A DNA stretch of 64,000 nt from Pelobium manganitolerans (GTDB taxonomy: Bacteria > Bacteroidota > Bacteroidia > Sphingobacteriales > Sphingobacteriaceae): positions 124,001 through 188,000 of the forward strand of contig NZ_MBTA01000001.1 in NCBI RefSeq assembly GCF_003609575.1, in the 5' to 3' direction. Positions within the stretch are counted from its first letter, which is position 1; each line of letters starts with the position of its first letter. The notes under the pieces were generated by a model that worked only from the letters and a program-made list of their open reading frames with translations, was not told the origin of the DNA and searched no databases. Position numbers and translations under genes: made by a program. Positions 9,554 to 18,152 of this stretch are shown here, piece after piece.

Positions 9554-12538
9554 TTAAAATCCTAAGTTTAACCCTAAAGTGAAGGTGCGCGGACGCGGAT
9601 ATAAATTATAATCTATACCGCTTGTGCTTTCTGGGTCTAAACCTTTGTAATTAGAGATGGTGAACACATTTTGGCAGTTAGCGCTTAAACTTAAATTTGC
9701 ACCTGTAGCGCCCAGTTTGCCAAAATCGTAGCTAATACCCAAGTTATCCATTTTCAAAAACGACGCGTTTTTAATGTAGTAATCACTAAGGAATTGGTTG
9801 TTTTGGAAATTGGTATTGCGGAAATCAACGCCGGCATTGTTTATTACGCCAGCCGGACTTAAAATATTACTGCGCACGCCAAAGTTAGACGAAACGTTAT
9901 CGTAAATGTAATTGCCCACATTAGCTCTTAAGCTCGTCCTGACAGTCCACTTATTGATGCTGTATGAGGTGTTGAAGCCTAAAGTAAAAGCCGGATCTGG
10001 CGATTTATAAAAATATTGGTCGTCGGTATTTACCACCCCGTCGTGGTTTAAATCGGCGTATAAACCTTCAACCGGCTTGCCCGCTTGATCATAAACTTGC
10101 TTGTAAACAAAAAAGGATCCCGGTATGTGGTTAACTGCGTTGTATTTTAAAGTGATACCTGTACCGCCGGTAATATCACCAGCACTAACACGCGAGCCTG
10201 GGTCCGGACTAAGTGTTAAATTAGTTACTTTACGCTTGTTTACAGCTAGGTTTAAGCCTAAATCCCAATTTTGTTTCTCAGTAGCAATTGCTTTAAAGTT
10301 GATGTTTGCCTCAAAACCGCGCACTTCCATATTGCCCACATTTGTGGTTAATAAGTTGCTAAAGTTTGTGCCTACCGGGATGTTTACCGTGCTTAACAAA
10401 TCTTTGGTTTCTTTGTAATACGCGTCTAAACTACCATAAAGCCTTCCTTTCAAAAAGCCGTAATCCACGCCTACGTTATAGGTATTCGTACTTTCCCATC
10501 TTAAATCTGGATCGTAACGGGCCGGGCTATAATAATCGTAATAGGTGCCGCCAACATTGTACTGGCCGTTGTTGGTATTAGCGTAGTATTTAGACAGGTA
10601 ATCGGTATATCCAATGCCGTCTTTATTGCCTGTTAAGCCATAACTTAAGCGAAGTTTCAAATCTGATAGGCTTTGGCTATTGGCTAAAAAGCTTTCGCTG
10701 ATGGCTCTCCATGTAAAAGCCACAGAAGGGAAATAGCCCCAACGGTTTTCCGGTGCAAACTTAGAAGAAGCATCTGCACGCAAAGTTCCCGATAAAATGT
10801 ATTTATCGTTAAGAGTGTAAACCAACCTACCGTAGTAGGATAATAACTTGTCTCTGTCTGTAGCATAAGGGAATTTTGGAGTGGTTAAAACCTCGCCGGT
10901 GCCTTTGTATCTTTCAAAAAAATAGGTGGTTTTTGAGTTGTCGTAATAACCATAGCCTGCTGTAGCGGCGATATTACTTTTGATATCCGTAAAATTGTGG
11001 TCGTAGCTAAAATAAAATTCAGAGAATTTATTGCTCTCGGTATTTCTAGATTGCGATATCTCACCCAAAGTACCAATTGCTTGTGCCGCGAAGGTTGGCA
11101 CCGTAATGTGGCCTGTACCCTCAGAAACATCATATCCTAAATTTAAATTGGCGTGCAACTCGGGCAAAAAGTGAAAAGAATAATCAAAGGAAACGTTCCC
11201 GAAACTTCTTTTGGCTTTCCCATTATTGTCGCGCAACTCTAATAAGCCTAGCGGGTTACGTGGTGCATTCGGATTTACAGAACCATCTGAGCGCAACCAC
11301 TCAAAATAATTACCGAAAGCATTGGTAGCGTGCACCGGTTGCGTTGGATCAAACTGTATAGCCGCGCCAATTGCACCGTCATTTGCAAAATGCGATTTGG
11401 TTAACGCGCCTTTCAAATTCAGGTCAACTTTTAAATGCTTGTCAAAGAAAGAAGGCGAAAGCACAATGTTTGCCGTCCCTCTGCGGAAGTTGTCTGTCAA
11501 CAACAAGCCTTGTTGCGACAGATAGTTTCCAGAAATTCTATACGGAACTCCTTTGGTGGTGCCAGAAACACTCAGATTGTTGTCTGTGGTGAAAGCGCTT
11601 CTATAAATTTCATCTTGCCAATCGGTGTTGGCAGTGCCCACTAAATCAGAAAACAGCAAAGGATTGTTATTGCCATCTGTGCCGTAGTTAGCGCCGGGAT
11701 TATCTGCCACATAAGCTCTAATTTCGTCGGCGGTTAAAATATCTACCTTTTTAGCTACGGTTGCTACCGAGTTGTTGCTGCTTACCGAAACGCGGGCTTT
11801 GCCTGCAGTTCCCTTTTTAGTAGTAATTAAAATAACGCCGTTTGATGCACGTGAGCCATAAATAGCCGTTGCGTTGGCATCTTTTAAAACCGTAAAAGTT
11901 TCAATATCATTAGGATTTACTAATGAAAGCGGACTTGGCGCGTTGCCAATGCTGTTACCGCTTAAAGGCACGCCATCTACCACAATTAATGGATCATTGC
12001 TGGCGTTTAAAGATGCGCCTCCTCTAATTCTGATCGTGCTGGCGCCGCCCGGTTGGCCACTGTTTTGGATGATGGATACACCGGCAACTTTACCTTGGAT
12101 AAGCTCGGCAGGTGTGGTAATGGTCCCTTGGCGGAAATCTTTTGAAGTAACTGTGGAAACCGCACCGGTTAAGTTCTTACGCTCGGTGCTTCCGTAACCA
12201 ATAACAACCAGCTCGTTTAACTGGGTTGCACTTGGCTTAAGTTTAAAATTGATTTGCTGGTCGCCCTTTAATGTAAGGTTACGCGTGGCGGTCTCGTACC
12301 CGATGAAGTTAACCGCTAGACTTACATTGCCTGATAAGCCTACCAAACGGAAATTACCACTGGCATCTGTAACCGTTCCTTTATTGGTTTGCATCACCGT
12401 AACGGAAGCGCCCGGGAGCGGAGCATCGTTTTCATCCACTACCTTTCCGCTAATGTCGCCACTTTGGCCATGCACCCTTATGGCCACTAAAAATAGCAGC
12501 AGCAAAAGGGCATGTTTAATCATGTAACTTTTCTTCAT
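9554..12538 (-). CDS. SusC-like TonB-dependent outer-membrane transporter
   Basis: This 994-residue protein has a signal peptide, a carboxypeptidase-like regulatory domain at about 27-105 (SGKVVDENDAPLPGASV), a TonB plug with the SusC-type motif LNELVVIGYGSTERKNLTGA, and a long beta-barrel ending in the aromatic-terminated strand FTLGLNLGF. It imports malto-oligosaccharides across the outer membrane using TonB energy, together with the SusD lid encoded next to it. It is the first gene of the alpha-glucan operon, about 290 bp downstream of two LacI-type operators. The ATG at 12538 is chosen; an internal Met-6 is an equally possible start. Confidence 0.95.
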   Translation of the reverse strand: MKKSYMIKHALLLLLFLVAIRVHGQSGDISGKVVDENDAPLPGASVTVMQTNKGTVTDASGNFRLVGLSGNVSLAVNFIGYETATRNLTLKGDQQINFKLKPSATQLNELVVIGYGSTERKNLTGAVSTVTSKDFRQGTITTPAELIQGKVAGVSIIQNSGQPGGASTIRIRGGASLNASNDPLIVVDGVPLSGNSIGNAPSPLSLVNPNDIETFTVLKDANATAIYGSRASNGVILITTKKGTAGKARVSVSSNNSVATVAKKVDILTADEIRAYVADNPGANYGTDGNNNPLLFSDLVGTANTDWQDEIYRSAFTTDNNLSVSGTTKGVPYRISGNYLSQQGLLLTDNFRRGTANIVLSPSFFDKHLKVDLNLKGALTKSHFANDGAIGAAIQFDPTQPVHATNAFGNYFEWLRSDGSVNPNAPRNPLGLLELRDNNGKAKRSFGNVSFDYSFHFLPELHANLNLGYDVSEGTGHITVPTFAAQAIGTLGEISQSRNTESNKFSEFYFSYDHNFTDIKSNIAATAGYGYYDNSKTTYFFERYKGTGEVLTTPKFPYATDRDKLLSYYGRLVYTLNDKYILSGTLRADASSKFAPENRWGYFPSVAFTWRAISESFLANSQSLSDLKLRLSYGLTGNKDGIGYTDYLSKYYANTNNGQYNVGGTYYDYYSPARYDPDLRWESTNTYNVGVDYGFLKGRLYGSLDAYYKETKDLLSTVNIPVGTNFSNLLTTNVGNMEVRGFEANINFKAIATEKQNWDLGLNLAVNKRKVTNLTLSPDPGSRVSAGDITGGTGITLKYNAVNHIPGSFFVYKQVYDQAGKPVEGLYADLNHDGVVNTDDQYFYKSPDPAFTLGFNTSYSINKWTVRTSLRANVGNYIYDNVSSNFGVRSNILSPAGVINNAGVDFRNTNFQNNQFLSDYYIKNASFLKMDNLGISYDFGKLGATGANLSLSANCQNVFTISNYKGLDPESTSGIDYNLYPRPRTFTLGLNLGF

Positions 12539-12796
12539 TTTTTTAGCTGATTTATGGTTTTAAATTGGTTTAAATCTTTTGTGTTTTTACACAATCCCAA
12601 TGTACAACTGCGCAGCAGAAATAAAAATTTTTTAACAATTTATTTTTTCGAAGTAAAAAAGAGGTTAAAGCGCCGCCACAAAAAAGATAAATCAAAGCAA
12701 AAAAACACTTAATAAAATATTGATTATTAGCAATTTACAACAAAATAAAATTGACAATGGTGTAAGTTTTACACAGATGAAAAACCTACTCAAAAT

Positions 12797-12810
12797 TGGG
12801 AACGTTCCCA
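12797..12810. promoter_or_regulatory. LacI-family operator, distal copy
   Basis: The sequence TGGGAACGTTCCCA is a perfect 14-bp palindrome with the central AACGTT (CG at the dyad) typical of LacI/GalR-family operators. The identity of dyad and flanks to the second copy at 12830 marks it as a real site. It is 109 bp from the lacI stop codon and about 260 bp upstream of susC. The binding protein is inferred to be the adjacent LacI-type regulator. Confidence 0.8.
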
Positions 12811-12829
12811 AAAAAATAGATGTTTTTTT

Positions 12830-12843
12830 TGGGAACGTTCCCA
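12830..12843. promoter_or_regulatory. LacI-family operator, proximal copy to lacI
   Basis: This is a second exact copy of TGGGAACGTTCCCA. Here the dyad continues into T7/A7 flanks, so the perfect symmetry extends to 26 bp (12824-12849). Centre-to-centre spacing to the first copy is 33 bp, close to three helical turns, which places both sites on the same face of DNA and would suit cooperative binding. Confidence 0.8.
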
Positions 12844-12918
12844 AAAAAACAGCAAAATTCTGCGTAAAACACACTAAGCCAAGAAATTTTTTGCTTTTTT
12901 TAGCCCTCAAAAAGAGCC

Positions 12919-13929
12919 CTAATTTGTGGATGTTCGGTAGATGATTTTTGATGCCAAAACCACCTTATTTTTTGCTTCTTTTTGTTCCCCTTTTCCATTC
13001 AAAATATCAAATAAAAGTTTAGCGGCTAAACTACCAATCTCTACCGCCGGCTGGGTTACTGTAGTTAAAGATGGGTTTAACAAAGGCGCTATCTCTAAAC
13101 TGGAAAAACTGATGATTTTTAAGTCGAGCGGAATATTGATATTCAAATCATAACAGGCATAATAGGTAGCAAAAGCCAACCGCTCTACAGAAGCAAAAAT
13201 CCCGTCGATATGAAGATTTTGCAGGGCGTGCTTTATAATGGGGTCGTTTTCTTCGTAGCTGTTAGAGCAATTAATCACTAAACTTTCATCAACCGCAATG
13301 CCATGTTTTTTTAAGGCGTCAACATATCCGCGTTCGCGCACCTTACCAATAGATAAATCATTTTGCACCACCAAAAAAGCTATTCGTTTGCACCCTTTAT
13401 CAATAAGATGTTCTGTAGCTTTAAAGCTACTTTCGTAATCGTCTGTAATAATTTTTGGGGTATCTATATCTTCATAAACACGGTCAAACTGTACCATGGG
13501 CAGGCGTTTGGCACCAAACTCGTGCAGGTAATTGTGGTTTACTGCCTCGCCAGATACCGAAATGATAATCCCCTCTGCACGGCCATTGTGCAAATGTGTA
13601 ATTACGTCAACCTCTTTCTCAAAATCATCCTCGGTAGCGTAAATTAATATATTGTAGCCGTGGCCCTTGGCAACTTTCTCTATTCCATGTATGGCTTGCG
13701 AGAAATAATTGTTGGCCAACTCGGGCACTATAATGGCTATGGTTTTACTTTTTTGGTCGCGCAAGCTACTGGCATAATGGTTTGGCTGGTAGTTTAACTC
13801 TTTAGCTTTTGCTAAAATTAAATCTTTGGTAACCTGCTTAATGCCGCTGTTGTTTCTGAAAGCTCTTGAAATGGTTGAGGTAGATAAATTGAGCGCCTCT
13901 GCCAGCTGTTTAATATTAATACCTGCCAT
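12919..13929 (-). CDS. LacI/GalR-family transcriptional regulator of the alpha-glucan locus
   Basis: The 336-residue protein has an N-terminal LacI helix-turn-helix (INIKQLAEALNLSTSTISRA, residues 4-23), a hinge helix near residue 55 (PNHYASSLR) and a periplasmic-binding-protein-like effector domain to the C-terminus. It should bind the twin palindromes downstream of its own gene and control susC and the genes after it in response to maltose or a related sugar. It is transcribed toward the operon from a strong Bacteroidota-type promoter (13944-13976). Maltose-locus regulation by LacI-type rather than SusR-type proteins is known from Flavobacteriia; the effector here is inferred. Confidence 0.92.
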   Translation of the reverse strand: MAGINIKQLAEALNLSTSTISRAFRNNSGIKQVTKDLILAKAKELNYQPNHYASSLRDQKSKTIAIIVPELANNYFSQAIHGIEKVAKGHGYNILIYATEDDFEKEVDVITHLHNGRAEGIIISVSGEAVNHNYLHEFGAKRLPMVQFDRVYEDIDTPKIITDDYESSFKATEHLIDKGCKRIAFLVVQNDLSIGKVRERGYVDALKKHGIAVDESLVINCSNSYEENDPIIKHALQNLHIDGIFASVERLAFATYYACYDLNINIPLDLKIISFSSLEIAPLLNPSLTTVTQPAVEIGSLAAKLLFDILNGKGEQKEAKNKVVLASKIIYRTSTN

Positions 13930-13943
13930 TTTTACTTTTTATA

Positions 13944-13976
13944 CAAATATAGCCTTAAAAAAAACGAGACTGCAAA
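13944..13976 (-). promoter_or_regulatory. Promoter of lacI-type gene (-33/-7 type)
   Basis: On the minus strand a -33 TTTG (13976-13973) is separated by 21 bp from a -7 TATATTTG (13951-13944). Both boxes and the spacing match the Bacteroidota sigma-ABfr consensus TTTG-N19-21-TAnnTTTG exactly. The predicted start of transcription is about 8 nt before the ATG at 13929, so the leader is very short. Confidence 0.75.
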
Positions 13977-14031
13977 TGCTAAGCCTCTTTTGCTAAGACG
14001 CTGGCACCGTTGAAAACGTTACCCTGAAAAT

Positions 14032-14064
14032 AAAAAAACCATCCGTTTTTGTTGCGGATGGTTT
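14032..14064 (-). terminator. Intrinsic terminator of carB
   Basis: A perfect 10-bp stem (AAACCATCCG at 14036-14045 with CGGATGGTTT at 14055-14064) with a 9-nt loop is followed on the minus strand by a T-run. It lies 22 bp past the carB stop codon and separates carB from lacI. Confidence 0.85.
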
Positions 14065-14086
14065 AAATATAGGTATGCTCAAAAGC

Positions 14087-16903
14087 TTACTTGCTCAAAT
14101 ACATTGATTTTTCGCGAGAAAGCTGAATGAAATATGGGTCTTCCAAATCTTTGATGAAACGGATAGCTTCGCCGGTCGATTTCATCTCTGGACCTAATTC
14201 TTTCTGTATCTCGGGGAATTTATTGTAAGAAAAAACCGGTTCTTTAATGGCGTAGCCTTCTAGTTTACGTACAATGGTAAAGTCTTTTAACTTTTTAGTA
14301 CCCAACATTACTTTGGTAGCGATGTTGATGTAAGGCACTCCATAAGCTTTCGCGATAAAAGGCACCGTACGTGACGCACGCGGGTTGGCTTCAATAACAT
14401 AAACATCCTCATTTTTAATGGCAAACTGCATGTTCATCAGCCCGCGGATGTTCAATGCTTTCGCAATTTTAGCGGTATACTCTTCCATCTTTTTTACCAC
14501 GTTTTCAGACAAACTGAAAGTTGGCAATACGGCACTCGAGTCGCCAGAGTGGATACCCGCCGGCTCGATATGCTCCATCATACCTATGATATGCACATCC
14601 TCACCATCGTAAATACTGTCTGATTCTGCTTCTTCGGCACGGTCCAAAAAGTGGTCAATTAACACGCGGTTGCCCGGCAAATCTCCCAAAAGTTTTACTA
14701 CCGCCGTTTCCAGCTCTTCATCATTAATCACAATGCTCATGCCTTGGCCACCCAATACATAAGACGGACGTACCAGCACCGGATAACCCACTTCGTTAGC
14801 TACCTTTAAAGCTTCCTCTGCGCTTTCGGCAACGCCATATTTAGGGTAAGGGATATCTAGCTCTTTCAATAAATCAGAGAAACTTCCGCGGTCCTCGGCA
14901 ATATCCATATCTTCAAAAGACGTTCCGATAATCTTGATGCCCTTCTCGTGAAGCTTTTCGGCCATCTTTAAAGCGGTTTGCCCACCTAGCTGAACAATTA
15001 CGCCTTCAGGTTGCTCCAAATCAATAATCTCGCGTACGTGCTCCCAAAAAACTGGCTCAAAATATAATTTATCTGCCATGTTAAAATCGGTAGAAACCGT
15101 TTCTGGGTTACAGTTAACCATAATCGCTTCGTAACCTTCTTCATGCGCAGCAATTAAACCGTGCACGCAAGAATAATCAAACTCGATACCCTGACCAATA
15201 CGGTTTGGCCCCGAGCCTAATACAATCACTTTCTTTTTATCAGAAGGTACAGATTCGTTTTCGCCATCATAAGTGGAGTAGAAGTAAGGTGTTTGTGCCG
15301 GGAATTCAGCCGCACAGGTATCTACCATTTTATAAACACGGCGAATGCCTAGTTCTTTCCTGCGCTCGTAAACTTCATCTTCGGTAACGTTGCCTAAAAT
15401 CCAAGCTATTTGCACGTCCGAAAAGCCTTTTTGCTTAATGCTGTAAAAAACATCTTTAGGGATGTTGTTTAAAGAGTAGCGTTTTAGCTCTTGCTCTATT
15501 ACCGCCAGCTCTTGAATCTGATTTAAGAACCAACGGTCTATTTTAGTCACTTTACGGATTGATTCGACCGGAACGCCCATGCGCATGGCATCTTTAATGG
15601 CAAACAGCCTGTCCCAGCTTGGGTGCTCTAGTTTGTCCATAATGTCCTCGATGTTGCGGTTTTGCTTACCATCAGAACCTAAACCTGCGCGACCGATTTC
15701 TAAAGATTGACAGGCTTTTTGCAAAGCCTCGATAAATGAACGGCCAATGCCCATCACCTCGCCCACAGATTTCATTTGCAAGCCCAGCTCTCTGTTTGCG
15801 CCTTTAAACTTGTCAAAATTCCAACGAGGGATTTTAACAATCACGTAATCCAAAGTAGGCTCAAAATAAGCCGAGGTAGTTTTGGTAATTTGGTTTTCAA
15901 TTTCATCCAGGTTGTAACCGATGGCTAGTTTAGCCGCAATTTTTGCAATTGGGTAGCCAGTAGCTTTTGATGCCAAGGCCGATGAACGCGAAACGCGAGG
16001 ATTAATTTCAATTGCGATGATGCTTTCGTCTTCTGGGTTTACCGAGAACTGCACGTTACATCCGCCGGCAAAATTACCGATGGCGCGCATCATTTTGATG
16101 GCTTGGTTACGCATCTCTTGGTAGCAACGGTCAGACAGGGTCATGGCCGGCGCAACCGTGATAGAGTCCCCGGTGTGGATACCCATTGGGTCAAAGTTTT
16201 CGATAGAGCAGATGATGATCACGTTGTCGTTATTATCGCGCAATAGCTCTAGCTCGTATTCTTTCCAGCCCAAAACGGCTTGCTCTACCAATACTTCGTG
16301 CGTTGGCGATGCCTGCAAACCGTGAGAAAGTGCGGCATCAAAATCTTCTTTTTTATGTACGAAACCGCCTCCGTAACCGCCCAAAGTATAGGAAGGACGA
16401 ATTACCAACGGAAAACCGATGTCTTGCGCGGCTTCTTTACCTTCTAAGAAAGAGTTGGCAATTTTGGATTTGGCCACCCCGATGCCGATGTCTACCATTA
16501 ACTGGCGGAAAGCTTCGCGGTTTTCTGTTTTTTCAATGGCTGCGGTATCTACGCCAATTACTTTTACCCCGTATTTTTCCCAAACGCCTCTTTCTTCTGC
16601 TTCAATGGCTAAGTTAAGCGCGGTTTGGCCGCCCATTGTTGGCAATACAGCATCAATTTTGCGCTCTTGCAAAATTTCTTCAATAGAGGCTACGGTTAAA
16701 GGTTTTAAATAAACATGGTCTGCAATAACCTCATCTGTCATGATGGTTGCAGGGTTAGAGTTGATGATGGAAACTTCGATTCCTTCTTCTTTTAAAGATA
16801 AAGAAGCCTGAGAACCGGCATAATCAAACTCACAAGCCTGGCCAATGATAATAGGGCCCGAACCGATGATTAAAACTGATTTAATGGAATTATTTTTTGG
16901 CAT
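14087..16903 (-). CDS. carB: Carbamoyl-phosphate synthase large subunit
   Basis: The 938-residue protein makes carbamoyl phosphate from bicarbonate, ATP and glutamine-derived ammonia for arginine and pyrimidine synthesis. The tandem CarB halves are clear: GSGPIIIGQACEFDYAGSQ in the first and GSGPNRIGQGIEFDYSCVH in the second, each followed by an ATP-grasp domain with metal-binding ends EINPRVSRSSALASKATG and EANPRASRTVPFIAKAYG. The oligomerisation domain lies between them. The protein ends about 130 residues earlier than E. coli CarB (about 1070), just after the second ATP-grasp domain, so the C-terminal MGS-like allosteric domain is absent. carA is not in the window. Confidence 0.97.
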   Translation of the reverse strand: MPKNNSIKSVLIIGSGPIIIGQACEFDYAGSQASLSLKEEGIEVSIINSNPATIMTDEVIADHVYLKPLTVASIEEILQERKIDAVLPTMGGQTALNLAIEAEERGVWEKYGVKVIGVDTAAIEKTENREAFRQLMVDIGIGVAKSKIANSFLEGKEAAQDIGFPLVIRPSYTLGGYGGGFVHKKEDFDAALSHGLQASPTHEVLVEQAVLGWKEYELELLRDNNDNVIIICSIENFDPMGIHTGDSITVAPAMTLSDRCYQEMRNQAIKMMRAIGNFAGGCNVQFSVNPEDESIIAIEINPRVSRSSALASKATGYPIAKIAAKLAIGYNLDEIENQITKTTSAYFEPTLDYVIVKIPRWNFDKFKGANRELGLQMKSVGEVMGIGRSFIEALQKACQSLEIGRAGLGSDGKQNRNIEDIMDKLEHPSWDRLFAIKDAMRMGVPVESIRKVTKIDRWFLNQIQELAVIEQELKRYSLNNIPKDVFYSIKQKGFSDVQIAWILGNVTEDEVYERRKELGIRRVYKMVDTCAAEFPAQTPYFYSTYDGENESVPSDKKKVIVLGSGPNRIGQGIEFDYSCVHGLIAAHEEGYEAIMVNCNPETVSTDFNMADKLYFEPVFWEHVREIIDLEQPEGVIVQLGGQTALKMAEKLHEKGIKIIGTSFEDMDIAEDRGSFSDLLKELDIPYPKYGVAESAEEALKVANEVGYPVLVRPSYVLGGQGMSIVINDEELETAVVKLLGDLPGNRVLIDHFLDRAEEAESDSIYDGEDVHIIGMMEHIEPAGIHSGDSSAVLPTFSLSENVVKKMEEYTAKIAKALNIRGLMNMQFAIKNEDVYVIEANPRASRTVPFIAKAYGVPYINIATKVMLGTKKLKDFTIVRKLEGYAIKEPVFSYNKFPEIQKELGPEMKSTGEAIRFIKDLEDPYFIQLSREKSMYLSK

Positions 16904-16940
16904 GGCGTAAATTTAAGGGGGATTTTACGCTTTGTATAAA

Positions 16941-16968
16941 ACAAAAATCCCGACTTGTTTGTCGGGAT
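16941..16968 (-). terminator. Intrinsic terminator downstream of the TonB/YwqK gene
   Basis: ATCCCGAC (16947-16954) pairs with GTCGGGAT (16961-16968) around a 6-nt loop and is followed on the minus strand by TTTTGTTTT. It is 60 bp after the stop of the TonB-domain gene and just upstream of carB. A TATCTTTG box at 16977-16970 overlaps its upstream edge and may be a carB promoter. Confidence 0.7.
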
Positions 16969-17027
16969 GCAAAGATAGGAAATGTAAAGCTTTTTTGCTC
17001 AACTTTTTTAGATTTTGTGCGCTAACC

Positions 17028-18023
17028 TTAAAAATTATCAAAACGGCTTTTGCTGCGGTTTGGCGTTGTTTGTTGTTGCAACTGGAAAAACAGCGGAATA
17101 GTGTACGAAACCCGCACCGCTTTACCGCGCTGTATGCCCGGCTCCCATTTAGGCGAAAGGTTAATTACACGCAAAGCTTCTTCATCGCAACCGCCGCCAA
17201 TTCCTCTAAGTACTTTGGCATCTGTGATGGCGCCGTCTTTTTCTACCACGAAAGAGATGAATACCCTACCTTGTATGTTTTTCTGCTTAGCTTCGGCAGG
17301 ATACCTCATGTTTTTACCAACAAAACGCCCAAACGCAGGTGTACCGCCAGGGAATGCTGGCAACTTTTCTTCCACATCGTACTCAACAACCTTTCCGCTG
17401 GGCTCAATGGTTTTGCCTTTCACAAACTTGCCCTCGTTATACTCGGAAATATAAACTTCGTCATCAGTAGTGTTATAGCTTCGCCATTCGCCATGTTTAA
17501 TTCCGTTTAGATATTCTTCCCGGCACAAACGCCCTTTTTTATCTTTATACTCGTAAACGCCGGTTCCGTTTTTATCTAGCAAGGCTTTCCCTGTGTCGTC
17601 GTTAATTTCCAACACTATAGTCTTAACTTTCTTATCTACCATTTCATTGCGCACTTTTTTGGCGACCGTCTTGTTGCTATGGTAATATGTTGCCAGACCC
17701 TCCTTATGCCCAGAGACATAAGCTATTTCAGATTCTTTTTCGCCGTTACCATAAAAGGTGATTACTATGCCATTATAGCTGGGGTTTACGGTTTTGGTGA
17801 GCGAATTACCAATGCGTCGTACTCTTTTTTTAGTATCATACTCAACTACATCGTACAAGCCTTCATTATTTTTTGTGTTAGATACAGTTCTGATAGCTTT
17901 AGCGCTGTCTGCGTTTTCAACTTGCTTACCTTTATCGTTAAGGTAATAGGTTGTTTTGTTTTCTTGACCATAAGCTAAAATTGCGCAAAGCCAAATAAGT
18001 ACGGAAGTAATAATTGCTTTCAT
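17028..18023 (-). CDS. TonB C-terminal-domain protein with YwqK-like repeats
   Basis: The 331-residue protein starts with a signal peptide (MKAIITSVLIWLCAILAYGQ). The middle (about 85-215) carries repeated GNGEKESEIAYVSGHKEG and NGIKHGEWRSYNT-like units of the MORN/YwqK type. The end is a TonB C-terminal domain: PAFPGGTPAFGRFVGKNMRYP, then GRVFISFVVEKDGAITDAKV and a final PLFFQL strand. It lacks the usual N-terminal membrane anchor and proline-rich linker of a classical TonB, so it is more likely a periplasmic or envelope protein than an energy transducer. The terminator downstream suggests a single-gene unit. Function is unknown; the domain calls are secure. Confidence 0.82.
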   Translation of the reverse strand: MKAIITSVLIWLCAILAYGQENKTTYYLNDKGKQVENADSAKAIRTVSNTKNNEGLYDVVEYDTKKRVRRIGNSLTKTVNPSYNGIVITFYGNGEKESEIAYVSGHKEGLATYYHSNKTVAKKVRNEMVDKKVKTIVLEINDDTGKALLDKNGTGVYEYKDKKGRLCREEYLNGIKHGEWRSYNTTDDEVYISEYNEGKFVKGKTIEPSGKVVEYDVEEKLPAFPGGTPAFGRFVGKNMRYPAEAKQKNIQGRVFISFVVEKDGAITDAKVLRGIGGGCDEEALRVINLSPKWEPGIQRGKAVRVSYTIPLFFQLQQQTTPNRSKSRFDNF

Positions 18024-18152
18024 ATTTGTTTAGGTTTATATTTTTAGTCGCTCTCATATATTGAAGTAAACGACACGTTTTTTTCGTCTTTTAAGGTTTC
18101 GATGCTTATACAATTTTACACAAAAACGAAATAATATTGCGCATAAATATTC

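Larger units (their letters stand above)
12539..12918. other. 380-bp regulatory gap between lacI and susC
   Basis: This AT-rich stretch has no credible gene. It carries two LacI-type operators (12797-12810 and 12830-12843) and two further inverted repeats that share a GTTTTACACA-like core: GTGTAAGTTTTACAC at 12760-12774 and a 6-bp-arm repeat at 12579-12594. I could not find a perfect TAnnTTTG -7 box for susC on the minus strand; TTATTTTG (12741-12748) and TTGCTTTG (12693-12700) each miss one position. The susC leader is probably long. Confidence 0.6.

Noticed and set aside
12692-12944. Open frames on both strands across the lacI-susC gap
   Set aside because: They run through the palindromic operators and poly-A/T tracts, so the open frames are a by-product of low complexity.
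16932-17510. 192-codon plus-strand frame near carB and the TonB-domain gene
   Set aside because: It crosses a terminator hairpin and lies antisense to a well-supported TonB domain; no domain or start signal is seen.
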